Shown: positions 7,988 to 15,178 of the stretch, one piece after another
Numbering within the stretch: position 1 is the stretch's first letter
Layout of the letters: every line of letters begins with the position of its first letter
Assembly (NCBI GenBank): GCA_013298815.1
Contig: JAAFJF010000029.1
Coordinates: 1-39,125 of the forward strand
Direction of reading: 5' to 3'
From: Polaromonas sp.
GTDB taxonomy: Bacteria > Pseudomonadota > Gammaproteobacteria > Burkholderiales > Burkholderiaceae_C
Length of the DNA stretch: 39,125 nucleotides
Program-made: the position numbers and the translations under genes
The notes under the pieces: generated by a model
Seen by the model: only the letters and a program-made list of their open reading frames with translations
Databases searched by the model: none
What the model was told of the DNA's origin: nothing

Positions 7988-9628
7988 ATGTCACCCTCAA
8001 AAGTAATCCCGTCTGTTGAAGCGCTCAATCAAGCACTGGTAAAAGTTCGCCAATTTTCAAATGTGAATGGCAGCTTATGGGTCAACTTACTTGAAGCATT
8101 GAGTGTTGAAAAGTCAATACTCCAAAAATTGTTGCTAGATCAGCATGCAGTAGCTAGTTTATCGGATGAGGACTTGTTACTTGCAACCGTTATTCAAGGT
8201 CGTCAAAAGATAAATGGCCATCCAGATGCTGAATTTGTCACCCTGAGTTGTCAAGGACAAGTCTTGTTGCTGACAGAGGATCCTTGGCAATCTGATGCTT
8301 CCATGTTGTTGTCACGGTCAAATATAATCGGTGCCGTATTGGCTCTGGCGAGACCAAATCAACTGGCCCGCTTTGCGCAAAGCGATGGTGCTCGCAAGGT
8401 AAATACTGCTGAGAAATCAGATGCGGCAATAAATGGTGATCCGCAATCCTCGCCGGTCGGCGCTTTTGTTGACCAAGCCATTGCCAAAGCTTATGAGGAC
8501 GGTGCCAGCGATATTCATTTCGAAACAGGACGACATCGCATTGAAGTGAAATACCGGTTAGATGGCGTGATGGCAGAAGGTGCAAAAATGGAAACACCCG
8601 TTATTGCAGAAGAGGTGATCTCACGTATTAAAGTTTTAGCGCAGCTAGATATCACTGAACGCAGAAGGCCACAAGACGGTCGCTTCCGTTGGCAGCACAG
8701 CAGCGGCGATAACATTGATTTGCGGGTGTCTATCATGCCAAGCATTTTTGGCGAAGACGCTGTTTTAAGATTGCTAGATAAAGCCCAGCTGAGGCATTCA
8801 CAAGAGAGTATGTCACTGGATGTGCTCGGTTTTGATGAGAAAGTGGCAAAAATTATTCGTGGATTGGCGGAGCGACCGCATGGCATGCTTTTGATTACTG
8901 GCCCTACCGGTAGCGGAAAAACGACTACAGTTTATGCTGCATTAACCGAGGTGAAAAACGGTTTAGAAAAGATCATCACCATCGAAGACCCTGTGGAGTA
9001 TGAGTTACCAGGCGTTCTTCAAATCCCAGTGAACGAGCAAAAAGGGTTGACGTTTGCGACAGGGTTACGTTCAATTTTACGGCATGATCCCGACAAAATT
9101 TTGGTAGGAGAAATTCGGGATCCTGAGACAGCGGAAATCGCGGTTCAGTCCTCACTGACTGGGCATTTGGTTTTTACAACCGTACATGCCAATAGCTTGT
9201 TAGATGTCTTAGGTCGCTTTCAGCATTTCGGTATTGAGCCGTTTGCCTTGGCGTCGGCTTTAAATGGTGTCGTCGTGCAACGCTTGCTACGCAAAGTGTG
9301 CGGACACTGTGTTCAATCACGTTTAGCAACTAATGAGGAATCGCAAAAATTAAAGGCACTTGATTTAGCAGTTCCCGACCGTTTACCTGTAGCAATGGGT
9401 TGCCAGCATTGCAGGCAAACAGGTTACAAAGGGCGCTTTGTGGTCGCGGAGGTTCACCAACTATCGGACAGGTTACGTGATTTGTTGGTGCATAAGTCAT
9501 CAATTACTGAGCTCAAAAAAGAAGCCTATATTGACAAGTCGAGTCGATTGCTAGCTCAAGCGATAAAAAACGTTCAATTAGGAACAACAACCCTAGAGGA
9601 AGTGTCGCGTGCAATTGGCTTGGTTTAA
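7988..9628 (+). CDS. gspE: GspE/PilB-like secretion ATPase
   Basis: A 546-residue traffic ATPase. Visible motifs: Walker A GPTGSGKT (residues 305-312), Asp-box region ITIEDPVEYELPG, Walker B-like ILVGEIRDPETAEIA (Glu375), and TGHLVFTTVHAN. The zinc-binding tetracysteine element is complete: Cys438 and Cys441 (CGHC), Cys472 and Cys475 (CQHC). The N-terminal region of about 150 residues is the less conserved platform-binding domain. Start ATG 7988 is preferred to the TTG one codon earlier. It powers pseudopilus assembly with GspF. Confidence 0.95.
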   Translation: MSPSKVIPSVEALNQALVKVRQFSNVNGSLWVNLLEALSVEKSILQKLLLDQHAVASLSDEDLLLATVIQGRQKINGHPDAEFVTLSCQGQVLLLTEDPWQSDASMLLSRSNIIGAVLALARPNQLARFAQSDGARKVNTAEKSDAAINGDPQSSPVGAFVDQAIAKAYEDGASDIHFETGRHRIEVKYRLDGVMAEGAKMETPVIAEEVISRIKVLAQLDITERRRPQDGRFRWQHSSGDNIDLRVSIMPSIFGEDAVLRLLDKAQLRHSQESMSLDVLGFDEKVAKIIRGLAERPHGMLLITGPTGSGKTTTVYAALTEVKNGLEKIITIEDPVEYELPGVLQIPVNEQKGLTFATGLRSILRHDPDKILVGEIRDPETAEIAVQSSLTGHLVFTTVHANSLLDVLGRFQHFGIEPFALASALNGVVVQRLLRKVCGHCVQSRLATNEESQKLKALDLAVPDRLPVAMGCQHCRQTGYKGRFVVAEVHQLSDRLRDLLVHKSSITELKKEAYIDKSSRLLAQAIKNVQLGTTTLEEVSRAIGLV

Positions 9629-10316
9629 AACGGCAGATATGTATATTGGGCAAGGCTTGGTCTTGCTCAAAAGCGGCCATGAAAAAACGCATGTCTTTGA
9701 ATTTGCGTCAACAATGCCAATTGAAAGATTGTTAGCTAGTTGTACCGGCTTAGTTAAAAAAGGAACCAAATTTAAAGTTACTTTAAGCAGCGCACTGTGT
9801 TCAGGTATTCAGGTTCAAATTCCTACCGAGATTGTTCACACAAATGAGCTGCAAGCATTCTTATCAGCTTCTGCTGCGCAGCAATTGAATGCACCTGGGG
9901 TGTCATTCAAATGTGCGATAGATTCACAAAACAGATCATTAGCTGCAGCAATTCCAAGCAATATTTTTAACGCTATATATGCTTGGGCTAAGGAGCAAGC
10001 GTGTTCCATCTCATCGATATGTCCTTTGTGGTCTGTAGTCACTCAATTTGCAGATTGCCAAAAGACGAATATTCAAGGTTTTGTTCTGCACGAACCCGAT
10101 GGGACAATGTTGATTGTTCAAACCTCAAACGATAAGTTGGAAACCTTGGCCTGGCCTGGGCAGTTGCCGTCAGATGTTATGCAGGCCAATATTAGTAGGG
10201 CGCTCGTGGGCTTTAGAATGTTGACGCAGAACGTGCTGAGTTTGAGGTTTTCGGAGAAGCCTTCACTCACAGTGAGTAACTCTACTGTTGCGTGGTCAAA
10301 CCATTGGTTAGCATGA
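9609..10316 (+). CDS. PilM/GspL-like protein (putative)
   Basis: A soluble protein of about 235 residues without signal peptide or membrane segment, overlapping the gspE end by 20 bases (GTG start) or starting at ATG 9639. It is followed by a PilN-like single-pass membrane protein through an ATGA overlap. Pilus and type II platforms contain a cytoplasmic actin-like PilM or the GspL cytoplasmic domain in this position, so I infer that role. Clear ATP-binding motifs of the actin-like fold are not visible, and the sequence is divergent. Confidence 0.5.
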   Translation: MQLAWFKTADMYIGQGLVLLKSGHEKTHVFEFASTMPIERLLASCTGLVKKGTKFKVTLSSALCSGIQVQIPTEIVHTNELQAFLSASAAQQLNAPGVSFKCAIDSQNRSLAAAIPSNIFNAIYAWAKEQACSISSICPLWSVVTQFADCQKTNIQGFVLHEPDGTMLIVQTSNDKLETLAWPGQLPSDVMQANISRALVGFRMLTQNVLSLRFSEKPSLTVSNSTVAWSNHWLA

Positions 10317-10849
10317 TGAGAGAAATAAATATAGAGTTTATTGAAGATCGTCGCTGGCGATTCCTTTGGTCAGTGATGGCCATCGTTTGCGCTGGTCTTT
10401 TAATTGTCGTGACTTGGATGGGGTATCAAATCTCTCAAGAAAAACGAGAAATTAACTTACAAATTCAAAACACGCGATTGATGATGCCTAGTGCACCAAT
10501 AGTTAGCATTCAAAAGCAGAATGCCCGTTACGCAAGTAGCTTTAAAGCGGCTACTTTATTGCAATTTGATTTGAATAAGGTGTTCTCTACTATTGAGAAC
10601 ATCGCCGAGCCTTCTACTCGTTTGATAAACATAACGTTTGATGCTTTAGCAGGAACGCTACGGCTTGAATACGAGATTGATTCGATTGAAGTAGCCGTGG
10701 TTTTGACTGAAAAATTAAACAGTGGCTTTGAAGTACGTCCCTGGAAATTAGATAGCTTAAGTAATCCCAGGGCAAACAATATTTCAGGTACCAACGCTGT
10801 AGCATCTAAGACTATTGGTATTTGGAGTTGTCAGATTAAACTTCTTTAA
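10313..10849 (+). CDS. PilN-like bitopic membrane protein
   Basis: About 178 residues: short cytoplasmic N terminus (MMREINIEFIEDRRWRFLW), a membrane helix (VMAIVCAGLLIVVTWMGY), a coiled-coil-like stretch and a periplasmic domain. NIEF near the N terminus recalls the PilN motif that binds PilM. Start ATG 10313 overlaps the previous stop (ATGA); the upstream GTG at 10292 is less likely. It is the last gene of the secretion operon, and together with the first (PilO-like) gene would form the inner-membrane platform. Confidence 0.6.
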   Translation: MMREINIEFIEDRRWRFLWSVMAIVCAGLLIVVTWMGYQISQEKREINLQIQNTRLMMPSAPIVSIQKQNARYASSFKAATLLQFDLNKVFSTIENIAEPSTRLINITFDALAGTLRLEYEIDSIEVAVVLTEKLNSGFEVRPWKLDSLSNPRANNISGTNAVASKTIGIWSCQIKLL

Positions 10850-11359
10850 TGGTAAAAATACTTGGGATGCCGCGTTCCACGCAAAATTAATAGTTCCGGG
10901 GGCAAAGCGTTACAGTGGGAGTTAACCAAAAATGTCCCCCGCCTAGAGCAAGACAAATATGATGCCAGTTTGAATTGCACTCGATTTTTCACGTATCTGC
11001 AGAGCACTAAGCAGCTCTTGGGTTTTATATTCAGCTAGTTGGATCATCTGGCACCGTCAGTATAGCGAAACGAAACAGGGCAAACTTATTGTTTGGCAGC
11101 GTAATTGGCTAGGATCATGGAATTACCCCCTCAGCACTTCGGTGAACCATATGCGGTGTTCGATTGCCACTGCCAAGTGCTACGACCGTCTGGATAGCTT
11201 ACAACCAGTACATCGATGTGCTTCAGATACATTGAACTGACTTTGTGCGATGTTTATATCGAAAAAACATCAAGAAAATATCAATTTCTTATCGATTTTC
11301 TGTCATATTTATATCAATTTTCTATCAATTCACATAAATCGTGTCAGAAGCACTCAAAT
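10850..11359. other. gene-free stretch with decayed ORF fragments and an AT-rich segment
   Basis: No intact gene is visible. On the minus strand, two short stop-bounded pieces read like protein (about 11220-11120, including KHIDVLVVSYPDGR; and about 11038-10938, including MIQLAEYKTQELLSALQIREK) and could be relics of one gene, perhaps a transposase; I could not identify it. A G-run/C-run pair (10896-10904 and 10933-10941) could be the end of an insertion element. Bases 11250-11330 are strongly AT-rich with repeated TATCAATT words and could be an unwinding region for the adjoining array. Confidence 0.35.
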
Positions 11360-11455
11360 TGTGAAGTTCAAGTGAAATTTCGATGAGAACTCTGTGAATT
11401 CGGCTAATCCTCCGTCTGAAAATGTTAACTTTGTGTGAAATAGCCGTGAAGTCCT
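11360..11455 (+). repeat. 11-bp iteron-like direct repeats (TGTGAA type)
   Basis: Four contiguous 11-mers fill 11360-11403: TGTGAAGTTCA, AGTGAAATTTC, GATGAGAACTC, TGTGAATTCGG. Related words follow at 11415 (TCTGAAA), 11434 (TGTGAAA) and 11445 (CGTGAAG), the last two again 11 bases apart. One helical turn of spacing suits cooperative binding by a plasmid protein. The core resembles the TGTGAGA core of the origin iterons at 23.5 kb. The repeats are degenerate, so chance cannot be fully excluded. Confidence 0.5.
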
Positions 11456-11644
11456 GCAGTTCCTCTCCAAAATGCCATTACTGTCGTAGCGAAAAGTATA
11501 GTTGTGTCAAACGTTGAGCCCTCATTCTTCGAGCTCAGATGGTGGTTTTCGGTAGTAGGTGGTTCAAAACTTGCACATCTTATTTTCTTACACCATACGT
11601 CATCTACGATTACTGCATAAATCCTTGTATACTATAGATAAGTA

Positions 11645-11710
11645 TGTTTAACACCTTTTTCAAACATGTTAAACACTATAGTCGTTTTCATGGGTAAAAG
11701 GTGTTAAACA
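11645..11710 (+). promoter_or_regulatory. 15-bp inverted repeat operator / possible oriT element
   Basis: TGTTTAACACCTTTT (11645-11659) and AAAAGGTGTTAAACA (11696-11710) are perfect inverse complements. A further TGTTAAACA (11667-11675) repeats the right arm. The right arm lies four bases before the ATG of the ribbon-helix-helix gene, and -10-like TATACT and TATAGT words lie around the left arm. This fits autoregulation by the encoded protein, or a relaxosome site if the protein is MobC-like. Confidence 0.6.
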
Positions 11711-11713
11711 AAC

Positions 11714-12223
11714 ATGAGCAGTCGATATCGAAAAGTGGTGGGCGTGAGCTTGAATCCGGCTGAGCATGATGCGGTTCAAACCTTGATGTCCCATGGCGGC
11801 TATACCAATTTTTCAGAGTTTGCCAAAGCCAAGATTTTGGGGGTCGCCAGTGAAAGCGAGAAGCGTCTCAGAGACTTGGAGACGGCTGTAGAGAACATGA
11901 GCCACAGTAACGCGAGGCATCATGCCCAATGGGTTGATACGGTCAAACGGGTATCGGGCAGCGATGCGGAGCCGCTGGTGGCGGCAATCTATTCGCTGCT
12001 GCACATGATGGCCAGACCCCAAGACCGCGCCGTCATGGATCAAGAGATCGACTTAAAACTGGTCAATATGATGATGAGCGATGTCAGCAATCACTACCGA
12101 CGAACCCGTCCGACGCGCTACAAACAAGACAGTCACGACGAATCTGACTTGACGCAAGACCCTCGCGCAACAGCTCCGCAAAACCCCTACAGAGCGGGGA
12201 AACACGATGCAAGTGACCAATGA
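11714..12223 (+). CDS. ribbon-helix-helix plasmid protein, MobC-like
   Basis: A 169-residue protein. The N terminus (RKVVGVSLNPAEHDAVQTLMSHGGYTNFSEFAKAKILG) has the strand-helix-helix pattern of Arc/MetJ-type DNA-binding proteins and the sequence style of MobC relaxosome accessory proteins. The middle is helical and the C-terminal 40 residues are polar and probably disordered. No relaxase or coupling protein is in the window, so a mobilisation role would need help in trans; a simple autoregulator is the alternative. Inverted repeats immediately upstream are the obvious target. Confidence 0.55.
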   Translation: MSSRYRKVVGVSLNPAEHDAVQTLMSHGGYTNFSEFAKAKILGVASESEKRLRDLETAVENMSHSNARHHAQWVDTVKRVSGSDAEPLVAAIYSLLHMMARPQDRAVMDQEIDLKLVNMMMSDVSNHYRRTRPTRYKQDSHDESDLTQDPRATAPQNPYRAGKHDASDQ

Positions 12224-12257
12224 AATTTATCTGAACAGCCAATTAGGAGAAACAGAC

Positions 12258-12476
12258 ATGACCACCGGATACGAACTTTTGATCAGCATGGAAGAAAGCG
12301 CCAAGCGCAAATATGCCGTTGATTTTGCACGCGGCAGTGTGCGTTTTGAGGGTATTGTGCTCAGCCCTGAGATAGAGGCTATTAACCAACAGTACATCCA
12401 CGGTCATCTCACTAGCCAAGAGCGCATCGCGCTGTCTTTTGCAGCATCAGAACGCGAGTTCGGGGTAGTTAAGTAG
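12258..12476 (+). CDS. orphan VbhA-family (Fic-inhibiting) antitoxin
   Basis: A 72-residue protein. Ser27-Val-Arg-Phe-Glu31-Gly32 is the (S/T)xxxE(G/N) inhibitory motif by which class I antitoxins such as VbhA place a Glu in the ATP site of Fic AMP transferases; the rest (LSPEIEAINQQYIHGHLTSQERI) follows the VbhA pattern of a second helix and short tail. I chose ATG 12258 because TAGGAGA precedes it by seven bases; the upstream in-frame ATG at 12207 has no such site. No protein with a Fic motif (HPFxxGNGR) is encoded next to it or elsewhere in the window. Confidence 0.75.
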   Translation: MTTGYELLISMEESAKRKYAVDFARGSVRFEGIVLSPEIEAINQQYIHGHLTSQERIALSFAASEREFGVVK

Positions 12477-12556
12477 GGTGCAGCGAGAGAGCTTAGTTGG
12501 ATAAAGTCAAAGAATAGCTCCATTTACCATCCATTCACATTTATAAAAGGCGCATC

Positions 12557-13279
12557 TTGCAAGCAAACATAGTTACTTTTACGGCCAACAAGCTTGGGCG
12601 CGATTTTGCAGTGGGTGATATTCATGGTTGTTTTTCTGCGCTGCAGAAAGTATTGGATGAAGTAAAGTTTGAGCCAGCCGTCGATCGCTTGTTTTCAGTT
12701 GGTGATTTGGTGGATCGTGGGCCAGAATCACATTTGGTCTTAGAGTGGCTAGATAAACCTTGGTTTCATGCCATTTGTGGTAACCATGATCAGATGGCCT
12801 GGCGCTCAGCACTGGGTGATCCTTACCCCAACGTCGATCACCGCCGCCATGGGGGTGAGTGGTTGGATGCTTTGTCGCCGGAGACCAAAGAAGTGATGGG
12901 TCAACGTTTAGCCGCTCTGCCCTTGGTTTTCGAGGTGCAGACGCCCAATGGCTTGATTGGGCTTGTCCATGCGGCCTGTCCGCACGACGATTGGACGTTG
13001 ATGGCCAGAGATTGCCCCTCTGAATCCGATATCGATTGCTATCTCTGGTCGATTGATCGCTACCGGCAAAGGATTGATGCCCCTATTTGTAATGTGCGAG
13101 CTGTCGTTCATGGGCATATGACGGTCTCAAACATGGTTGTTTTGGGCAATAGTTACTATATAGATACAGGTGGCTGGACTGATCAAGGGCATTTCACCTT
13201 GCTAGATTTGAACACCTTGCAACCGTTTCATGGCCCAGGTGAGACTTGGATGCCGGTTTCTAGCCATCGGTATCGGTAA
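12557..13279 (+). CDS. PPP-type metallophosphatase (bacteriophage lambda phosphatase-like)
   Basis: A 240-residue protein with the full calcineurin-type metal-binding series: GDIHG (20-24), GDLVDRG (49-55), GNHD (75-78), a His near HAACP and VHGH in the C-terminal third. This is the serine/threonine protein phosphatase family of phage lambda NinI and PrpA/PrpB; an ApaH-like dinucleotide hydrolase is less likely. The TTG start is supported by AAAGG six bases upstream. Its position behind the antitoxin gene is 80 bases away, so it need not be part of that unit. The substrate is unknown. Confidence 0.85.
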   Translation: MQANIVTFTANKLGRDFAVGDIHGCFSALQKVLDEVKFEPAVDRLFSVGDLVDRGPESHLVLEWLDKPWFHAICGNHDQMAWRSALGDPYPNVDHRRHGGEWLDALSPETKEVMGQRLAALPLVFEVQTPNGLIGLVHAACPHDDWTLMARDCPSESDIDCYLWSIDRYRQRIDAPICNVRAVVHGHMTVSNMVVLGNSYYIDTGGWTDQGHFTLLDLNTLQPFHGPGETWMPVSSHRYR

Positions 13280-13354
13280 GCCTGAAATCGGTGCAAATTG
13301 CCTACCACGGGCGTATTAACTAAACCTGCTGCTGCCAAGCGTTCGCTGGAAGGC

Positions 13355-13442
13355 AGCACTGACAAGACAAGTAGTTAATAGATGAGAGGTTGTTAGTGAA
13401 AAAGCTTAAGCTCTTTATCATGCCAATTATTAGCACAAATAG
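13355..13442 (-). pseudogene. decayed 5' end of a second MNT nucleotidyltransferase gene
   Basis: Read on the minus strand, bases from 13436 downward resemble the start of the intact MNT gene at 14578: a GTG plus LIIGM in place of MLKFGM, then SFFT in place of ALFT and further matching words over about 60 bases, before the frame stops. The upstream region is conserved as well (13419-13461 against 14561-14604). It is therefore a remnant of a duplicated or replaced module. The rest of 13280-13575 shows only a small hairpin (GCTGCC/GGCAGC near 13328-13356). Confidence 0.55.
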
Positions 13443-13461
13443 ACTAATTGTTGGCTCATTT
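13419..13461 (-). repeat. imperfect direct repeat flanking the HEPN-MNT module
   Basis: A 43-base segment matches 14561-14604 at about 37 of 44 positions in the same orientation. Each copy holds TTAG, ten bases, CTAA, which could be an operator half-site pair upstream of an MNT start. One copy overlaps the start of the intact MNT gene; the other lies downstream of the HEPN gene. Confidence 0.75.
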
Positions 13462-13575
13462 GAATGGTGCTGCTGCTTCTTTCCATGCTGCACAAGTCAA
13501 ATGGCATGCGTCAAGGAAGTTACATTATTCTATCGGCGAAAGTACTGTCACGTATCAGCAAACTAGTAGTTGCTT

Positions 13576-14001
13576 TTATTTATCCACCAAGATCTGCACA
13601 TCGACAATCAGGCTTTGAACTAACGCACACATCTCAGTCACGCTGGATTCTTCGACATCAAGGTAGCCTTCATACTCGGCCAAATTTCTTTTTTGATGTG
13701 CTGCATCCAACACACGCCAACGACTTGCCGGCCAGCCCAAGGTATGTGTCAGACACTGAAATACGGTATAGCGGTTCTCACTACGGTAACCGTGCCAGCG
13801 CAATGCCGCCAATGCAGCGGCATGAGCGGCGTTGTAGACGCTGGTAAATCGGCCTTCTAACGACAACTTGTTCAAGTTTGCATCGTTCAATCGGGTGCGC
13901 GCCATGACCAGCATCCGCACGACTTCTTGAGCATTGCGCGGCTCCGCCTTTAAATGACCGACACGCACGAGATTATCCAACTCAGGTAGGCTCATATGCA
14001 T
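13576..14001 (-). CDS. HEPN-domain protein, putative toxin of a HEPN-MNT pair
   Basis: A 141-residue all-helical protein. YNAAHAAALAALRWHGYRSENRYTVFQ, HTLGW and KRNLAEYEG are typical of a HEPN-like family encoded beside nucleotidyltransferases. In classical HEPN RNases the catalytic motif is R(N/H)x3H; here Arg105-Asn106 are followed by Tyr110 where His is expected. It overlaps the MNT gene by 20 bases and lies downstream of it. By analogy with HepT/MntA it would be an RNase-type toxin silenced by adenylylation, but the altered motif makes activity uncertain. Confidence 0.75.
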   Translation of the reverse strand: MHMSLPELDNLVRVGHLKAEPRNAQEVVRMLVMARTRLNDANLNKLSLEGRFTSVYNAAHAAALAALRWHGYRSENRYTVFQCLTHTLGWPASRWRVLDAAHQKRNLAEYEGYLDVEESSVTEMCALVQSLIVDVQILVDK

Positions 14002-14578
14002 TCCCTATCAAAGGCAGTATGGGTTGCGACAAAACCCGGTTGACGAATGAGTCTGGTTCAGCGCGTCTATGCTCAAACTCTTGTGGCGAATAGCAACTTG
14101 GATTGATTTTTCGGCCTAGTTGGACTTCGGCAGTTTCTAAACAGGCCAAGGCCTCGCTCAGCAGCAAATGATTACCTACCAGCATGACATCGATGTCACT
14201 GCTAGCAGTGTCGGTTTGTTTGGCGACAGAACCGTAGACCCAAGCAGACAGCAGATCTGGTTGCAAAGTTGTTAAGGCCTCACGCAACACCGGCACGACA
14301 CCTAAGGTCTTTCGGGTCAACGCCACTAATTCGCTAAAAACGGGCGATTGGGGATTGGCCTGAAAACGACGCAAGTTGCCCACGGCCTGCGTATCCACCA
14401 AACCGGCGGTAACTACGCGCTTCAGCTCCCGCTGCAAAGAGGCGCTGCCCAAACCCGTTAGTCGGCGTAATTCGTTGAGATGGAAAGCCCTATCAGGTTG
14501 ACCAAACAACCAGTTATACAGCCGAGATTGGCTGTCTGTAAAAAGTGCGACACCAATAGACATGCCAAATTTTAGCAT
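13982..14578 (-). CDS. MNT-type nucleotidyltransferase with N-terminal winged helix, putative antitoxin
   Basis: A 198-residue protein. Residues 15-70 form a winged-helix DNA-binding region (AFHLNELRRLTGLGSASLQRELKRVVTAGLV). Residues 116-130 are a perfect GSx10DxD active site of the minimal nucleotidyltransferase fold (GSVAKQTDTASSDID). MntA-type antitoxins AMPylate a tyrosine of the HEPN partner. The fused DNA-binding domain suggests it also represses its own promoter, where TTAG-N10-CTAA (14572-14589) overlaps the start codon. It is the first gene of the pair. Confidence 0.85.
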   Translation of the reverse strand: MLKFGMSIGVALFTDSQSRLYNWLFGQPDRAFHLNELRRLTGLGSASLQRELKRVVTAGLVDTQAVGNLRRFQANPQSPVFSELVALTRKTLGVVPVLREALTTLQPDLLSAWVYGSVAKQTDTASSDIDVMLVGNHLLLSEALACLETAEVQLGRKINPSCYSPQEFEHRRAEPDSFVNRVLSQPILPLIGNAYEPT

Positions 14579-15178
14579 GAATAGGCTAATTATTGGCTCG
14601 ATTTATTCATCAAAAACTGTTGGTTTCTAATTGAATTTAAAAATTAACACACCAAAAAATGAGTATTGTTATTTTCTGAAATGATTATCGTTTTTAACAG
14701 AACTGCGGCATTTTGGTGGATTAAGTACCCATGAAAAGCAAAGTGATCTTGCCCCATAACCGTACTCCTTAGCTGATATGTAAATTCACACCAACGAATG
14801 TTATCGCCGATTCAGAATGGACCTGGTCTACCAATATCCAGCGACTTACCCAGATACAGCAGAGAGCCTTGTCCCATGCGGACTGGTGAACGAACATGAC
14901 GGGTCACTCAGAAGTAGGCACCTCGGTCAATAATATGTCGCCATCAAAACTTGCCAAGCACTTGCATGGAATGGACGGGGGAGTCATTGTTGCAGCGTCG
15001 AAGCCAATTGCAGACTTCGTTTCGTAGTTTACTTCGGTCATGCCTCCCAGTGCCCCACTCCCTATAAACAAAGAGTTTAGTGTTGAATGACTGCAGTTAA
15101 TACTTGGCGAAAACGGAAGAAATAGCACTGATAACAGAATTCGAAATCCTGTTGGCGATGTTTCATACGTCTTTTTGG
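14579..15178. other. intergenic region without a supported large gene
   Basis: Apart from the MNT operator at its left end and a small ORF at 14644-14757, nothing convincing is seen. A minus-strand ORF at 14904-15242 overlaps the 3' end of the ATPase gene, has a GTG start without ribosome site, and shows no recognisable domain. Confidence 0.5.
14644..14757 (-). CDS. possible 37-residue small protein
   Basis: An ATG at 14757 is preceded on the minus strand by AAGGAG with a seven-base spacer, the best ribosome-binding site of this region. The frame encodes MGQDHFAFHGYLIHQNAA followed by an Ile-rich segment and stops at 14644. It lies between the ABC system and the MNT gene in the same orientation. 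It has no recognisable motif and could be a relic. Confidence 0.25.
   Translation of the reverse strand: MGQDHFAFHGYLIHQNAAVLLKTIIISENNNTHFLVC

Noticed and set aside
10292-10312. GTG start for the PilN-like gene
   Set aside because: ATG 10313 overlaps the upstream stop as ATGA, the pattern used across this operon.
13464-13847. Plus-strand ORF of 127 codons
   Set aside because: It is antisense to the HEPN gene and its protein is low-quality Arg/His-rich sequence.
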